Assembly (NCBI GenBank): GCA_002393725.1
Contig: DGTJ01000055.1
Span: forward strand, 1 to 13,654
Direction of reading: 5' to 3'
DNA length: 13,654 nucleotides
Source: Prevotella sp. UBA4339
GTDB lineage: Bacteria > Bacteroidota > Bacteroidia > Bacteroidales > Bacteroidaceae
Under the pieces are notes generated by a model that did not search any database, was not told the DNA's origin, and was given only the letters and a program-made list of their open reading frames with translations. Made by a program: the position numbers and the translations under genes. Positions 1-7,041 of this stretch are shown in pieces. Each line of letters begins with the position of its first letter. Positions within the stretch are counted from its first letter, which is position 1.

Positions 1-431
1 ACGATGAAGTTCTTCATGCCGCGGGCAACACCATACACCATCTCTCCGATGGCAGCTGCATTGGCGTCGTTAGTAAGGGCAACAGGGATATTGTTAAGGC
101 GCTCGCTGAACATCTTTGCCAGGGGCACTACACCGTCGTGAGCCCACGGAAGGTTCGGGGCGAACTCTATTGTGCCTTTATAGTAGTTTCCGTTAGGGGC
201 TCCGATACCCATTGCCTTAATAGTCTCTATGCCTCCTACCTGCTCGATAATCACCTGAAGGGCTTCTACACAGGCATCAACATAGTCTTCTACTTTCTCG
301 TAGCCTCCGGTCTTGATGGCTGTGGTGGCCTTAATCTCGCCACGAGCGTCGACAATGCCGAAAACTGAGTTCGTTCCTCCTAAGTCCAAGCCAATAACGT
401 ATGGCTTGATTGATGCGTTCTGTTCGTTCAT
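1..431 (-). CDS. ROK-family glucokinase, N-terminal part (3' end outside window)
   Basis: Reading the minus strand from the ATG at 431 gives 143 uninterrupted codons to the window edge. The N-terminus carries the sugar-kinase phosphate-binding motif DLGGTN (residues 16-21), and NDANAAAIGE (121-130) supplies the ROK catalytic aspartate, D122. GIGAPNG (75-81) is also typical of the family. ROK glucokinases phosphorylate cytoplasmic glucose with ATP to glucose-6-phosphate. The zinc-binding CxCGxxGC region that separates ROK members lies beyond the window, so a different hexose or N-acetylhexosamine substrate is possible. Full length is normally about 310-330 residues, so a little under half is present. 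It is divergent from the TPR phosphatase gene, and the start follows a plausible Bacteroidota promoter at 483-490. The family is clear; the exact sugar is inferred. Confidence 0.9.
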   Translation of the reverse strand, partial: MNEQNASIKPYVIGLDLGGTNSVFGIVDARGEIKATTAIKTGGYEKVEDYVDACVEALQVIIEQVGGIETIKAMGIGAPNGNYYKGTIEFAPNLPWAHDGVVPLAKMFSERLNNIPVALTNDANAAAIGEMVYGVARGMKNFI

Positions 432-482
432 AAATAATTGGTTTTTTATATCATTTTTGTTTTACTTCTCTTTTCAAAGCCA

Positions 483-490
483 CAAAATTA
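483..490 (-). promoter_or_regulatory. Candidate -7 element for the glucokinase gene
   Basis: On the minus strand this reads TAATTTTG, matching the Bacteroidota -7 consensus TAnnTTTG. A TTTG lies upstream at 507-510 (minus), but the 16-base spacer is shorter than the usual 19-21, so the -33 assignment is weak. The implied leader is about 45 bases. Confidence 0.4.
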
Positions 491-555
491 CTAAAAATCT
501 TCATTACAAATGCAATTTTTACGGAAATTAACCATCTTGATATTATTTTTTTTAT

Positions 556-563
556 TAACTTTG
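556..563 (+). promoter_or_regulatory. -7 promoter element for the TPR/PP2C phosphatase gene
   Basis: TAACTTTG fits the Bacteroidota housekeeping -7 consensus TAnnTTTG exactly. A possible -33 remnant, CTTG at 536-539, has a short 16-base spacer. Transcription starting about 7 bases downstream would give a leader of only about 14 bases before the ATG at 584. The rest of the 432-583 intergenic region is A/T-rich and shows no other feature. Confidence 0.55.
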
Positions 564-583
564 CCGCGAAAATAGATAAATTG

Positions 584-2644
584 ATGATTGAACGAAACTT
601 AAGAAGGCTGATTCACTGTTTGTTCATAGTGGCATGTGCCATTATGACAGTATCGTGTGGATACGTCAGGAAAGCCCGGATGATAAAAGCCTCAAGAGCA
701 GACAGCCTGATATTCCAGGCAGGCACGGTGAAGTCGTACGACCGTATGCTCGAACTTGCCGACAGTTTCGAGAATACCGGTGACATTTCCCCCCTTGATG
801 CCAACAGATGGCGTGGTACAGCCTATTACCACAGAGGTATATATCAGAAATCAGAAAATTATTATCGCAAGGCACTTGAATGTGATATCAATGACGATAA
901 CGACCAGCTGAGCTACATCAAGGTCGCACGCCGCTTGTCGGAACTCCTGCTCGTCAGGGGAGATTTCGAAGGGTCACTGCGCATTGCCGTACCAGCTGTG
1001 AAGAATATGGAGGAAAAAGGTTTTGGATCGGATGTCGACTATGCTATATTGTTGAATAATATCGGATGCTGCCAGATAAATCTTGGACGTGACGAGGAAG
1101 CTAACAAGAGTTTCCTTATAGCCAGAGGGCACTATGCTAACCGCTGGCAGAGCGACTCTACGAGCAGAGGCCTGCAGGAAGCAGTTCTCGGCACGGTCTA
1201 TACAAGCCTGGCATATATTAATACGCGTAGGTATAAAGAGTCAATCTACTGGATAGACCGTACCGAGATGCTCCTTGACAAGTATCGTCAGAGAAATGAT
1301 GCCAGGTCAGAATATTTCGATGAATATATGGCGCGGATATATATAATGAGAGCTGTTGCGCTTCAGGGTCTGGACAAGCCAGCCGAGGCAGCAGAGGCAT
1401 ATAAGACATTCCTCAAGACAGACTACTCAAAAACCAGTCGCGGTCATATCAATGCCAACGACTACCTCGTGGCTGCCAACAGATATGCTGAGGCAGCCGA
1501 CAACTATCTCTATCTTGACAAGATGATGGACGAGATAGGTCTTGAGCCTTCGCTGGATAATATCCAGTTGTATATGCTGCCGAAATATCGCGCAAATGCT
1601 GAGACGGGACGCAAAGACTCCGCGAGGATCATGGGTAATAAAATCCTCGAAATGCTTGACAGCGCTATTGTAGCATATAAGAACAGTACTACGGCAGAAC
1701 TTGCTACAATATATGATACCAACGGCAAGAAGGAAGAGATAGCTCGTCAGCAGGCGAAGATGGCCCGCCAGAGACTGATTGCCACTGGTGCGGCAATGGT
1801 TCTGGTGCTTGTGTTCTTTATTATATATACACTGCACAAGCGCAAGTCTACTCAAAAACTTGCAGCCGCCCATCAGGAACTGCAGAAGGCTTACGACAAG
1901 CTCGAAGAGACTACTGCCGCAAAGGAGCGCATAGAGAGTGAACTTCGCATTGCCCGTGATATCCAGCAGTCGATGGTGCCCAGCGTGTTCCCTGAGAGAG
2001 AAGGACTTGATCTCTTCGGGGCCATGAAGCCGGCGAAGGCAGTAGGCGGTGACCTGTTCGGCTATCTGATGGAAGGTGACAAACTGTATTTCTGCCTGGG
2101 TGATGTCAGTGGAAAAGGAGTTCCCGCTTCTCTGTTTATGGCACAGGCAAACCGTCTGTTCCGCACCTTCGCAGGTCAGCACATGATGCCCGCAGAGATC
2201 CTGACACGAATGAATGCAGCGCTTACGGAAAACAACGAGCAGGGAATGTTCGTGACAATGTTTATCGGACTAGTAGATCTTAATACCGGTCATCTTGACT
2301 TCTGTAATGCAGGACATAATCCACCGGTTATACTGCCAAAGGGCGAGTTTATAGATGTGTTGCCCAACGCTCCCGTCGGCCTGTGGCCTGGTCTGGAATA
2401 CGAGGGAGAGAGTATCGACAACATCAAGGGACGCCCGTTGTTCTTGTATTCTGATGGTCTCAACGAGGCGGAGAACAGGGCTCAGAAGCAGTTTGGCGAT
2501 GACCATCTGCTCCATCTGCTGAGCAATGCGGAGTTCAGCTCAGCCCGTCAGACCGTTGAGGAGATAGAGGAAGAAGTGGAAAAGTTCCGCGATGGTGCAG
2601 AGCCCAACGACGACCTCACAATGATGGGCATCAGTATAAAGTAA
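584..2644 (+). CDS. Membrane-anchored TPR protein with C-terminal SpoIIE/PP2C-type serine phosphatase
   Basis: This is a 686-residue protein. I chose the ATG at 584; a TTG at 581 directly before it is in frame but less likely. Numbers here count from the TTG. Residues 7-26 form a hydrophobic signal ending in a lipobox-like TVSC (C26). Residues about 75-285 contain roughly four TPR-like helical hairpins. A transmembrane segment spans about 399-418, followed by the basic stop HKRK, and a coiled coil covers about 425-460. The RsbU/SpoIIE-type PP2C domain then runs to the end, with metal-binding aspartates in VGGDLFG (D491), GDVSGKG (D508), YSDG (D625) and PNDDL (D677/D678). The layout predicts periplasmic TPRs sensing something and a cytoplasmic phosphatase, which in this family dephosphorylates an anti-sigma-factor antagonist. 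No such partner is encoded nearby. The domain call is firm; signal, partner and role are unknown. Confidence 0.9.
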   Translation: MIERNLRRLIHCLFIVACAIMTVSCGYVRKARMIKASRADSLIFQAGTVKSYDRMLELADSFENTGDISPLDANRWRGTAYYHRGIYQKSENYYRKALECDINDDNDQLSYIKVARRLSELLLVRGDFEGSLRIAVPAVKNMEEKGFGSDVDYAILLNNIGCCQINLGRDEEANKSFLIARGHYANRWQSDSTSRGLQEAVLGTVYTSLAYINTRRYKESIYWIDRTEMLLDKYRQRNDARSEYFDEYMARIYIMRAVALQGLDKPAEAAEAYKTFLKTDYSKTSRGHINANDYLVAANRYAEAADNYLYLDKMMDEIGLEPSLDNIQLYMLPKYRANAETGRKDSARIMGNKILEMLDSAIVAYKNSTTAELATIYDTNGKKEEIARQQAKMARQRLIATGAAMVLVLVFFIIYTLHKRKSTQKLAAAHQELQKAYDKLEETTAAKERIESELRIARDIQQSMVPSVFPEREGLDLFGAMKPAKAVGGDLFGYLMEGDKLYFCLGDVSGKGVPASLFMAQANRLFRTFAGQHMMPAEILTRMNAALTENNEQGMFVTMFIGLVDLNTGHLDFCNAGHNPPVILPKGEFIDVLPNAPVGLWPGLEYEGESIDNIKGRPLFLYSDGLNEAENRAQKQFGDDHLLHLLSNAEFSSARQTVEEIEEEVEKFRDGAEPNDDLTMMGISIK

Positions 2645-2720
2645 ACGCTATTAATGTATAGAAAAGCAGGTTAAAAGAAAAATAATCTGCTAAAATCTGC
2701 TTTATCTGTGTCTTTTTTTG

Positions 2721-2728
2721 TAACTTTG
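2721..2728 (+). promoter_or_regulatory. -7 promoter element ahead of the LysE-type gene and the long operon
   Basis: TAACTTTG is an exact TAnnTTTG match and identical to the -7 element of the preceding gene. No good TTTG is seen 19-21 bases upstream. It lies only 8 bases before the ATG at 2737, so the message would be almost leaderless, or translation starts at the in-frame ATG at 2749. Confidence 0.5.
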
Positions 2729-2736
2729 CACCCGAT

Positions 2737-3402
2737 ATGCCATTTCACATGCCAATAAATATATTGGATTTCATCTTCAAGGGGATGATGATCGGGGTAA
2801 TAGCAAGTGCTCCGATGGGGCCTGTTGGTATCCTCTGTGTGCAGAGGACGCTGAACAAGGGCCGCTGGTATGGCTTTGCCACTGGGCTGGGGGCGGCAGC
2901 AAGTGATATCATATATGCTGCGTTCGCAGGATACGGTATGTCGTTCGTTATGGATTTGATAAGCAACGACCAGAACCGGTTCTACCTGCAGATAGGAGGT
3001 AGTATCATGCTGCTCTGCTTCGGATTGTATACATACCGTTCCGACCCAACTAAGAAGATGCATCAGTCAGGACAGCAGAAAGGCTCTATATGGTATAATG
3101 CCTGGACAGCATTCCTGGTGACATTCTCCAATCCATTGATAATATTCCTGTTCCTGGCCATGTTTGCACAGTTTGCATTCGTATTGCCGAGTCACCCGTT
3201 TGAGATGCTGGTGGGTTTCTCCAGCATCGTAGGAGGCGCCCTGCTTTGGTGGTGGGGGCTTACGTGGCTGGTAGACAAAATCAGGACTAAGTTTGATACA
3301 AATGGCATAAAGATAATAAATCAGGTGATTGGCGTGGCCGTGGTCATCGGAAGCGTCATCATGCTACTTGGGGTAACAACGAACCTCGTGAGGTTCTTCT
3401 AG
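2737..3402 (+). CDS. LysE/RhtB-family small-molecule exporter
   Basis: The 221-residue protein is very hydrophobic, with about six predicted membrane helices. The N-terminal signature APMGPVG sits in the first helix and is followed by the conserved RTLNKGRWYGF loop, as expected for the LysE/RhtB amino-acid exporter superfamily (usual length 190-225). These proteins act in the inner membrane and export amino acids or similar compounds by proton exchange; the substrate cannot be read from the sequence. The start at 2737 is the longest possible; ATG 2749 is the alternative and would leave a more normal short leader after the -7 element at 2721-2728. It is the first gene of a co-directional run reaching rpe, with 25 bases to the next gene. 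Confidence 0.85.
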   Translation: MPFHMPINILDFIFKGMMIGVIASAPMGPVGILCVQRTLNKGRWYGFATGLGAAASDIIYAAFAGYGMSFVMDLISNDQNRFYLQIGGSIMLLCFGLYTYRSDPTKKMHQSGQQKGSIWYNAWTAFLVTFSNPLIIFLFLAMFAQFAFVLPSHPFEMLVGFSSIVGGALLWWWGLTWLVDKIRTKFDTNGIKIINQVIGVAVVIGSVIMLLGVTTNLVRFF

Positions 3403-3427
3403 CACAGAATTTTACTGTATTTTCAAA

Positions 3428-3976
3428 ATGTTTGTAGCTCAGGAATTAAGAAAAAAGAATATTGCTGAATATCTGCTGTATATGTGGCAGATAGAGGATA
3501 CGATACGTGCTTTCGACTGCCAGCTGCGCCGAATACGTGACGAGTGGGTGGCACAGTATAACTATACCGACGAGCAGAAGGAGGAGGAGATAGACTGGTT
3601 TGGTAATCTTATCCGTATGATGAATCAGGAAGGATGCCGCGAGAAGGGACATCTTCAGATAAACAAGGTCACGATGCAGACACTCATCGAACTGCATGAA
3701 CAACTGTTGCAGTCAACGAAGTTCCCCTTCTATAATGCAGAATACTATAAGGTGCTTCCATTCATCGTGGAGCTCCGCAACAAGGGTGCTAACAAGGAGG
3801 AAAATGAGATAGAGACATGTTTCAACACACTCTATGGCGTGATGCTTCTCAGACTGCAGAAGAAAGAGATAACTCCCGACACGGCCCATGCTGTCAAGGA
3901 GATAACCACATTTATCGGCATGCTATCTGACTATTATCATAAGGATAAGACAGAAGGACTGAAATTTGAAGATTGA
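3428..3976 (+). CDS. DUF4924-family protein of unknown function
   Basis: The predicted protein has 182 residues, is rich in charged residues and mostly helical, and has no signal peptide or membrane segment, so it should be cytoplasmic. The N-terminus (AQELRKKNIAEYLLYMWQIE) and the segment PFYNAEYYKVLPFIVELRNK (about residues 99-118) match my memory of the DUF4924 family, which is largely restricted to Bacteroidota. I see no catalytic motif. It lies 25 bases after the exporter gene and 3 bases before rfbD, so it is very probably co-transcribed and perhaps translationally coupled with rfbD. The function is unknown; linkage to rfbD and prfC is the only clue and may reflect simple operon packing. 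Confidence 0.8.
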   Translation: MFVAQELRKKNIAEYLLYMWQIEDTIRAFDCQLRRIRDEWVAQYNYTDEQKEEEIDWFGNLIRMMNQEGCREKGHLQINKVTMQTLIELHEQLLQSTKFPFYNAEYYKVLPFIVELRNKGANKEENEIETCFNTLYGVMLLRLQKKEITPDTAHAVKEITTFIGMLSDYYHKDKTEGLKFED

Positions 3977-3979
3977 CAT

Positions 3980-4828
3980 ATGAATATTCTTGTTACGGGC
4001 TGCAATGGTCAGCTGGGAAGCGAAATGCAGTTGCTGGAGAAAGAGAATCCCCAGCATACGTTTTTTAATACAGATGTAGAAGAACTGGATATCACTGATC
4101 AGGACGCCATTGAGAAGTTTGTTGCCTACAATGGTATCGACGGTATCGTGAACTGTGCTGCATATACCGCTGTGGACAAGGCTGAGGCCAACGAGGAGCT
4201 CTGCACCCGACTGAATGCGGAGGCTCCTGCCTATCTGGCGGCTGCAGTAGGGCGGCGTGGAGGCTGGATGATTCAGATAAGCACCGACTACGTGTTTGAC
4301 GGCACTAAGCACACTCCCTATACAGAGGATGACGATACCTGTCCAAACAGTGTGTATGGCAAGACAAAGCTCGTAGGAGAACTGAATGTACAGAAACTGT
4401 GTGAGAACTCGATGATTATCCGTACCGCATGGCTCTATTCCACTTTTGGCAATAACTTCGTGAAGACGATGCTCCGCCTCGGAAAGGAAAAACCCGAACT
4501 GGGCGTCATCTTTGATCAGATAGGAACTCCAACTTATGCCCGTGACCTTGCTGTAGCTATATTTGCCGCTGTCAATAAGGGAATAGTGCCCGGAGTATAT
4601 CATTTCTCCAACGAAGGGGTAATATCGTGGTATGACTTCACTAAGGCCATCCATCGCATCGCCGGGATTAATACTTGCCATGTGCGCCCTCTGCATACAG
4701 CAGAATATCCTACACCTGCAAAGCGCCCGCACTATAGTGTCCTCGACAAGGCAAAGATCAAGAACACCTTTGGCATCGAAGTCCCTTACTGGGAGGAGTC
4801 ATTAAGAGAATGTATTGAGAAATTATGA
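3980..4828 (+). CDS. rfbD: dTDP-4-dehydrorhamnose reductase
   Basis: This 282-residue cytoplasmic enzyme reduces dTDP-4-dehydro-L-rhamnose with NAD(P)H, the last step in making dTDP-L-rhamnose for surface polysaccharide. The Rossmann glycine motif GCNGQLG is at residues 7-13. The extended-SDR catalytic pair Y126 and K130 is in VYGKTK, and STDYVFDGT lies just before it. Further family segments are RTAWLYSTFGNNFVKTMLRL and DQIGTPTYARDLA. Length is normal (about 280-300). The gene begins 3 bases after the DUF4924 gene, and its TGA overlaps the prfC ATG in an ATGA. The other rhamnose genes rfbB and rfbC are not here; the end of rfbA appears at the right edge on the other strand. Confidence 0.95.
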   Translation: MNILVTGCNGQLGSEMQLLEKENPQHTFFNTDVEELDITDQDAIEKFVAYNGIDGIVNCAAYTAVDKAEANEELCTRLNAEAPAYLAAAVGRRGGWMIQISTDYVFDGTKHTPYTEDDDTCPNSVYGKTKLVGELNVQKLCENSMIIRTAWLYSTFGNNFVKTMLRLGKEKPELGVIFDQIGTPTYARDLAVAIFAAVNKGIVPGVYHFSNEGVISWYDFTKAIHRIAGINTCHVRPLHTAEYPTPAKRPHYSVLDKAKIKNTFGIEVPYWEESLRECIEKL

Positions 4829-6414
4829 ATCAGGAGATAGAAAGAAGAAGAACATTTGCGATAATTTCGCACCCGGATGCGGGTAAGACAACACTGACGG
4901 AGAAGTTCCTGTTGTTTGGTGGACAAATACAGGTCGCCGGAGCTGTAAAAAACAATAAGATCAAGAAAACTGCAACTTCCGACTGGATGGAAATCGAGAA
5001 GCAGCGCGGTATCTCGGTTTCTACTTCTGTAATGGAGTTTGACTATACTCCCGAGGGCAAGGACATCGAATATAAGGTTAATATCCTTGATACGCCGGGT
5101 CACCAGGATTTTGCAGAAGATACCTTCCGTACACTTACTGCTGTTGACTCTGCCATTATCGTAGTCGATGGTGCCAAGGGTGTTGAGACTCAGACCAGGA
5201 AGCTGATGTCCGTGTGCCGTATGCGAAAGACTCCTGTTATCATCTTTATCAATAAGATGGACCGCGAGGGCCGTGATCCTTTCGATCTGCTCGATGAACT
5301 GGAGCAGGAACTTGAGATCAGTGTCCGTCCTCTCTCATGGCCTATTAACCAGGGAGCCAAGTTCAAGGGCGTATATAATATCTACGAGAAAAAGCTTGAC
5401 CTCTTCACTCCTGACAAGCAGCGAGTAACAGAAAAAGTGGAGGTGGATGTAGACAGCGCAGAACTTGATGCCCGTGTGGGCGAGCAGGATGCTGCCAAAC
5501 TCCGTGAGGACCTTGAACTCGTGGATGGAGTATATCCTGAGTTTGACGTGGAGACATATCGTGCCGCAGAGGTCGCACCGGTGTTCTTCGGTTCTGCCCT
5601 TAACAACTTTGGCGTTCAGGAACTGTTGAACTGCTTTGTTGAGATAGCTCCGAGTCCGCGTCCTACCAAGGCAGAGGAGCGTGACGTGCAGCCGGAGGAG
5701 AAGAAATTTACTGGCTTTATCTTTAAGATCACTGCCAATATCGATCCCAATCATCGTTCGTGTATCGCCTTCTGCAAGGTATGTAGCGGACAGTTCCGCC
5801 GAAATCAGCCTTATCTTCATGTGCGTCAGGGCAAGACAATGCGATTCACGTCGCCTACACAGTTCATGGCACAGCGTAAGAGTACCATCGATGAGGCGTG
5901 GCCTGGTGACATAGTAGGTCTGCCGGATACAGGAGGTATCTTTAAGATCGGCGACACTCTTACAGAAGGAGAGCAACTGCACTTCAGGGGATTGCCTTCG
6001 TTCTCGCCAGAACTTTTCAAGTATATCGAGAATGACGATCCTATGAAGTCAAAACAGCTGCAAAAGGGTATCGACCAGTTGATGGACGAGGGCGTGGCTC
6101 AGTTGTTCGTCAACCAGTTCAATAACCGTAAAATTATCGGTACCGTTGGTCAGCTGCAGTTCGAGGTGATCCAGTATCGTCTTGAGAACGAATACAATGC
6201 CAAGTGCCGATGGGAACCAGTGCATCTTTACAAGGCTTGCTGGATAGAGAGTGACGATGACGCGGAACTGGAGAACTTCAAGAAGCGCAAATATCAGTAT
6301 ATGGCAAAAGACAAGGAGGGACGTGATGTGTTCCTTGCCGATTCCGGTTATGTGCTCTCGATGGCACAGGAGGACTTCAAGCATATTAAGTTCCATTTTA
6401 CAAGTGAGTTCTAA
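4825..6414 (+). CDS. prfC: Peptide chain release factor 3 (RF3)
   Basis: The product is 529 residues, the same length as E. coli RF3. This translational GTPase removes RF1/RF2 from the ribosome after peptide release. The G domain shows the P-loop SHPDAGKTT (15-23), DTPGHQDF (89-96) and NKMD (143-146). The sequence SDWMEIEKQRGISVSTSVM in the switch I region is characteristic of RF3 and separates it from EF-G and TetM-type proteins. The C-terminal part includes FQFEVIQYRL-like and DSGYVLSMAQEDF segments seen in RF3. The ATG overlaps the rfbD stop by four bases, which suggests translational coupling. The identification is secure. Confidence 0.97.
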   Translation: MNQEIERRRTFAIISHPDAGKTTLTEKFLLFGGQIQVAGAVKNNKIKKTATSDWMEIEKQRGISVSTSVMEFDYTPEGKDIEYKVNILDTPGHQDFAEDTFRTLTAVDSAIIVVDGAKGVETQTRKLMSVCRMRKTPVIIFINKMDREGRDPFDLLDELEQELEISVRPLSWPINQGAKFKGVYNIYEKKLDLFTPDKQRVTEKVEVDVDSAELDARVGEQDAAKLREDLELVDGVYPEFDVETYRAAEVAPVFFGSALNNFGVQELLNCFVEIAPSPRPTKAEERDVQPEEKKFTGFIFKITANIDPNHRSCIAFCKVCSGQFRRNQPYLHVRQGKTMRFTSPTQFMAQRKSTIDEAWPGDIVGLPDTGGIFKIGDTLTEGEQLHFRGLPSFSPELFKYIENDDPMKSKQLQKGIDQLMDEGVAQLFVNQFNNRKIIGTVGQLQFEVIQYRLENEYNAKCRWEPVHLYKACWIESDDDAELENFKKRKYQYMAKDKEGRDVFLADSGYVLSMAQEDFKHIKFHFTSEF

Positions 6415-6441
6415 GCTACGGATTTAAAAGAATCAGTACAG

Positions 6442-7023
6442 ATGACAAGAGAAGAAGATATAAGACAGGCCGTAGAGACAATGCGCAAGGGTGGGGTGAT
6501 ACTCTATCCAACGGATACTGTCTGGGGAATAGGCTGTGATGCCACTAATGCAGAGGCAGTAAAGCGAGTGTATGAGATTAAGCAGAGAGATGACTCAAAG
6601 GCTCTGATTTGTCTTGTGGACAGTGATGCCCGAATGCAGCGTTACTTCAGGAATGTGCCTGATGTGGCGTGGCAGCTGATTGACAGTCTCCAGGATTCTG
6701 GCGCCAAGCCGACGACACTTATTCTTGACGGAGCAGTCTGTCTCGCTGCAAACCTGATAGCAGAGGATGGCAGTGTGGGTATGCGCATCACCAATGAGCC
6801 CTTTTCAAAGGAACTCTGCTATCGGTTCCAGAAGGCGATAGTGTCAACCTCTGCGAATATCAGCGGAGAGCCGGCAGCACAAAATTACTGTGATATCGAT
6901 TCCAGAATTCTCGAGGCAGTAGACTATGTGTGCTGGAGTCGCCGGCAGGAGCATAAGCCTCACACTCCATCAAGCATCATACGCCTTAGGGAAAACGGAG
7001 AGGTAGAGATTATCAGGAAGTAG
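6442..7023 (+). CDS. L-threonylcarbamoyladenylate synthase, TsaC/YrdC/Sua5 type
   Basis: The 193-residue protein spans one YrdC domain, about the size of E. coli TsaC and without the extra C-terminal Sua5 domain. Family motifs are GGVILYPTDTVWGIGCDA (17-34), the basic patch KQRDDSK (47-53) and the nucleotide-site motif STSANISG near residue 135. The enzyme condenses threonine, bicarbonate and ATP to threonylcarbamoyl-AMP, the first step of the t6A modification at position 37 of ANN-decoding tRNAs. The paralogous YciO subfamily has the same fold, so a non-t6A role cannot be excluded. It lies 27 bases after prfC and 18 bases before the ClC gene, within the same run. Confidence 0.88.
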   Translation: MTREEDIRQAVETMRKGGVILYPTDTVWGIGCDATNAEAVKRVYEIKQRDDSKALICLVDSDARMQRYFRNVPDVAWQLIDSLQDSGAKPTTLILDGAVCLAANLIAEDGSVGMRITNEPFSKELCYRFQKAIVSTSANISGEPAAQNYCDIDSRILEAVDYVCWSRRQEHKPHTPSSIIRLRENGEVEIIRK

Positions 7024-7027
7024 CTGT

Positions 7028-7033
7028 AAGGAG
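7028..7033 (+). promoter_or_regulatory. Strong Shine-Dalgarno sequence for the ClC gene
   Basis: AAGGAG lies 8 bases before the ATG at 7042. It is worth noting because most genes in the window lack a clear Shine-Dalgarno sequence, as is usual for Bacteroidota. It supports the chosen ClC start. Confidence 0.5.
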
Positions 7034-7041
7034 ATAAAGAG

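Noticed and set aside
138..531. Two short plus-strand frames at the left end
   Set aside because: They overlap the minus-strand ROK glucokinase, which has intact motifs and a promoter; the plus-strand peptides look random.
1427..2182. 251-codon minus-strand open frame inside the phosphatase gene
   Set aside because: It lies fully antisense to well-conserved TPR, TM and PP2C coding sequence, and its translation shows no family motif.
2663..2703. Weak hairpin AAAGCAG / CTGCTTT between the phosphatase and LysE-type genes
   Set aside because: Only 7 bp with a loop of more than 25 bases; not convincing as a terminator, although a T-rich stretch follows.
3923..4732. 269-codon minus-strand open frame across rfbD
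   Set aside because: It is antisense to rfbD, whose motifs are complete; the translation has no recognisable domain and no promoter or plausible operon context.
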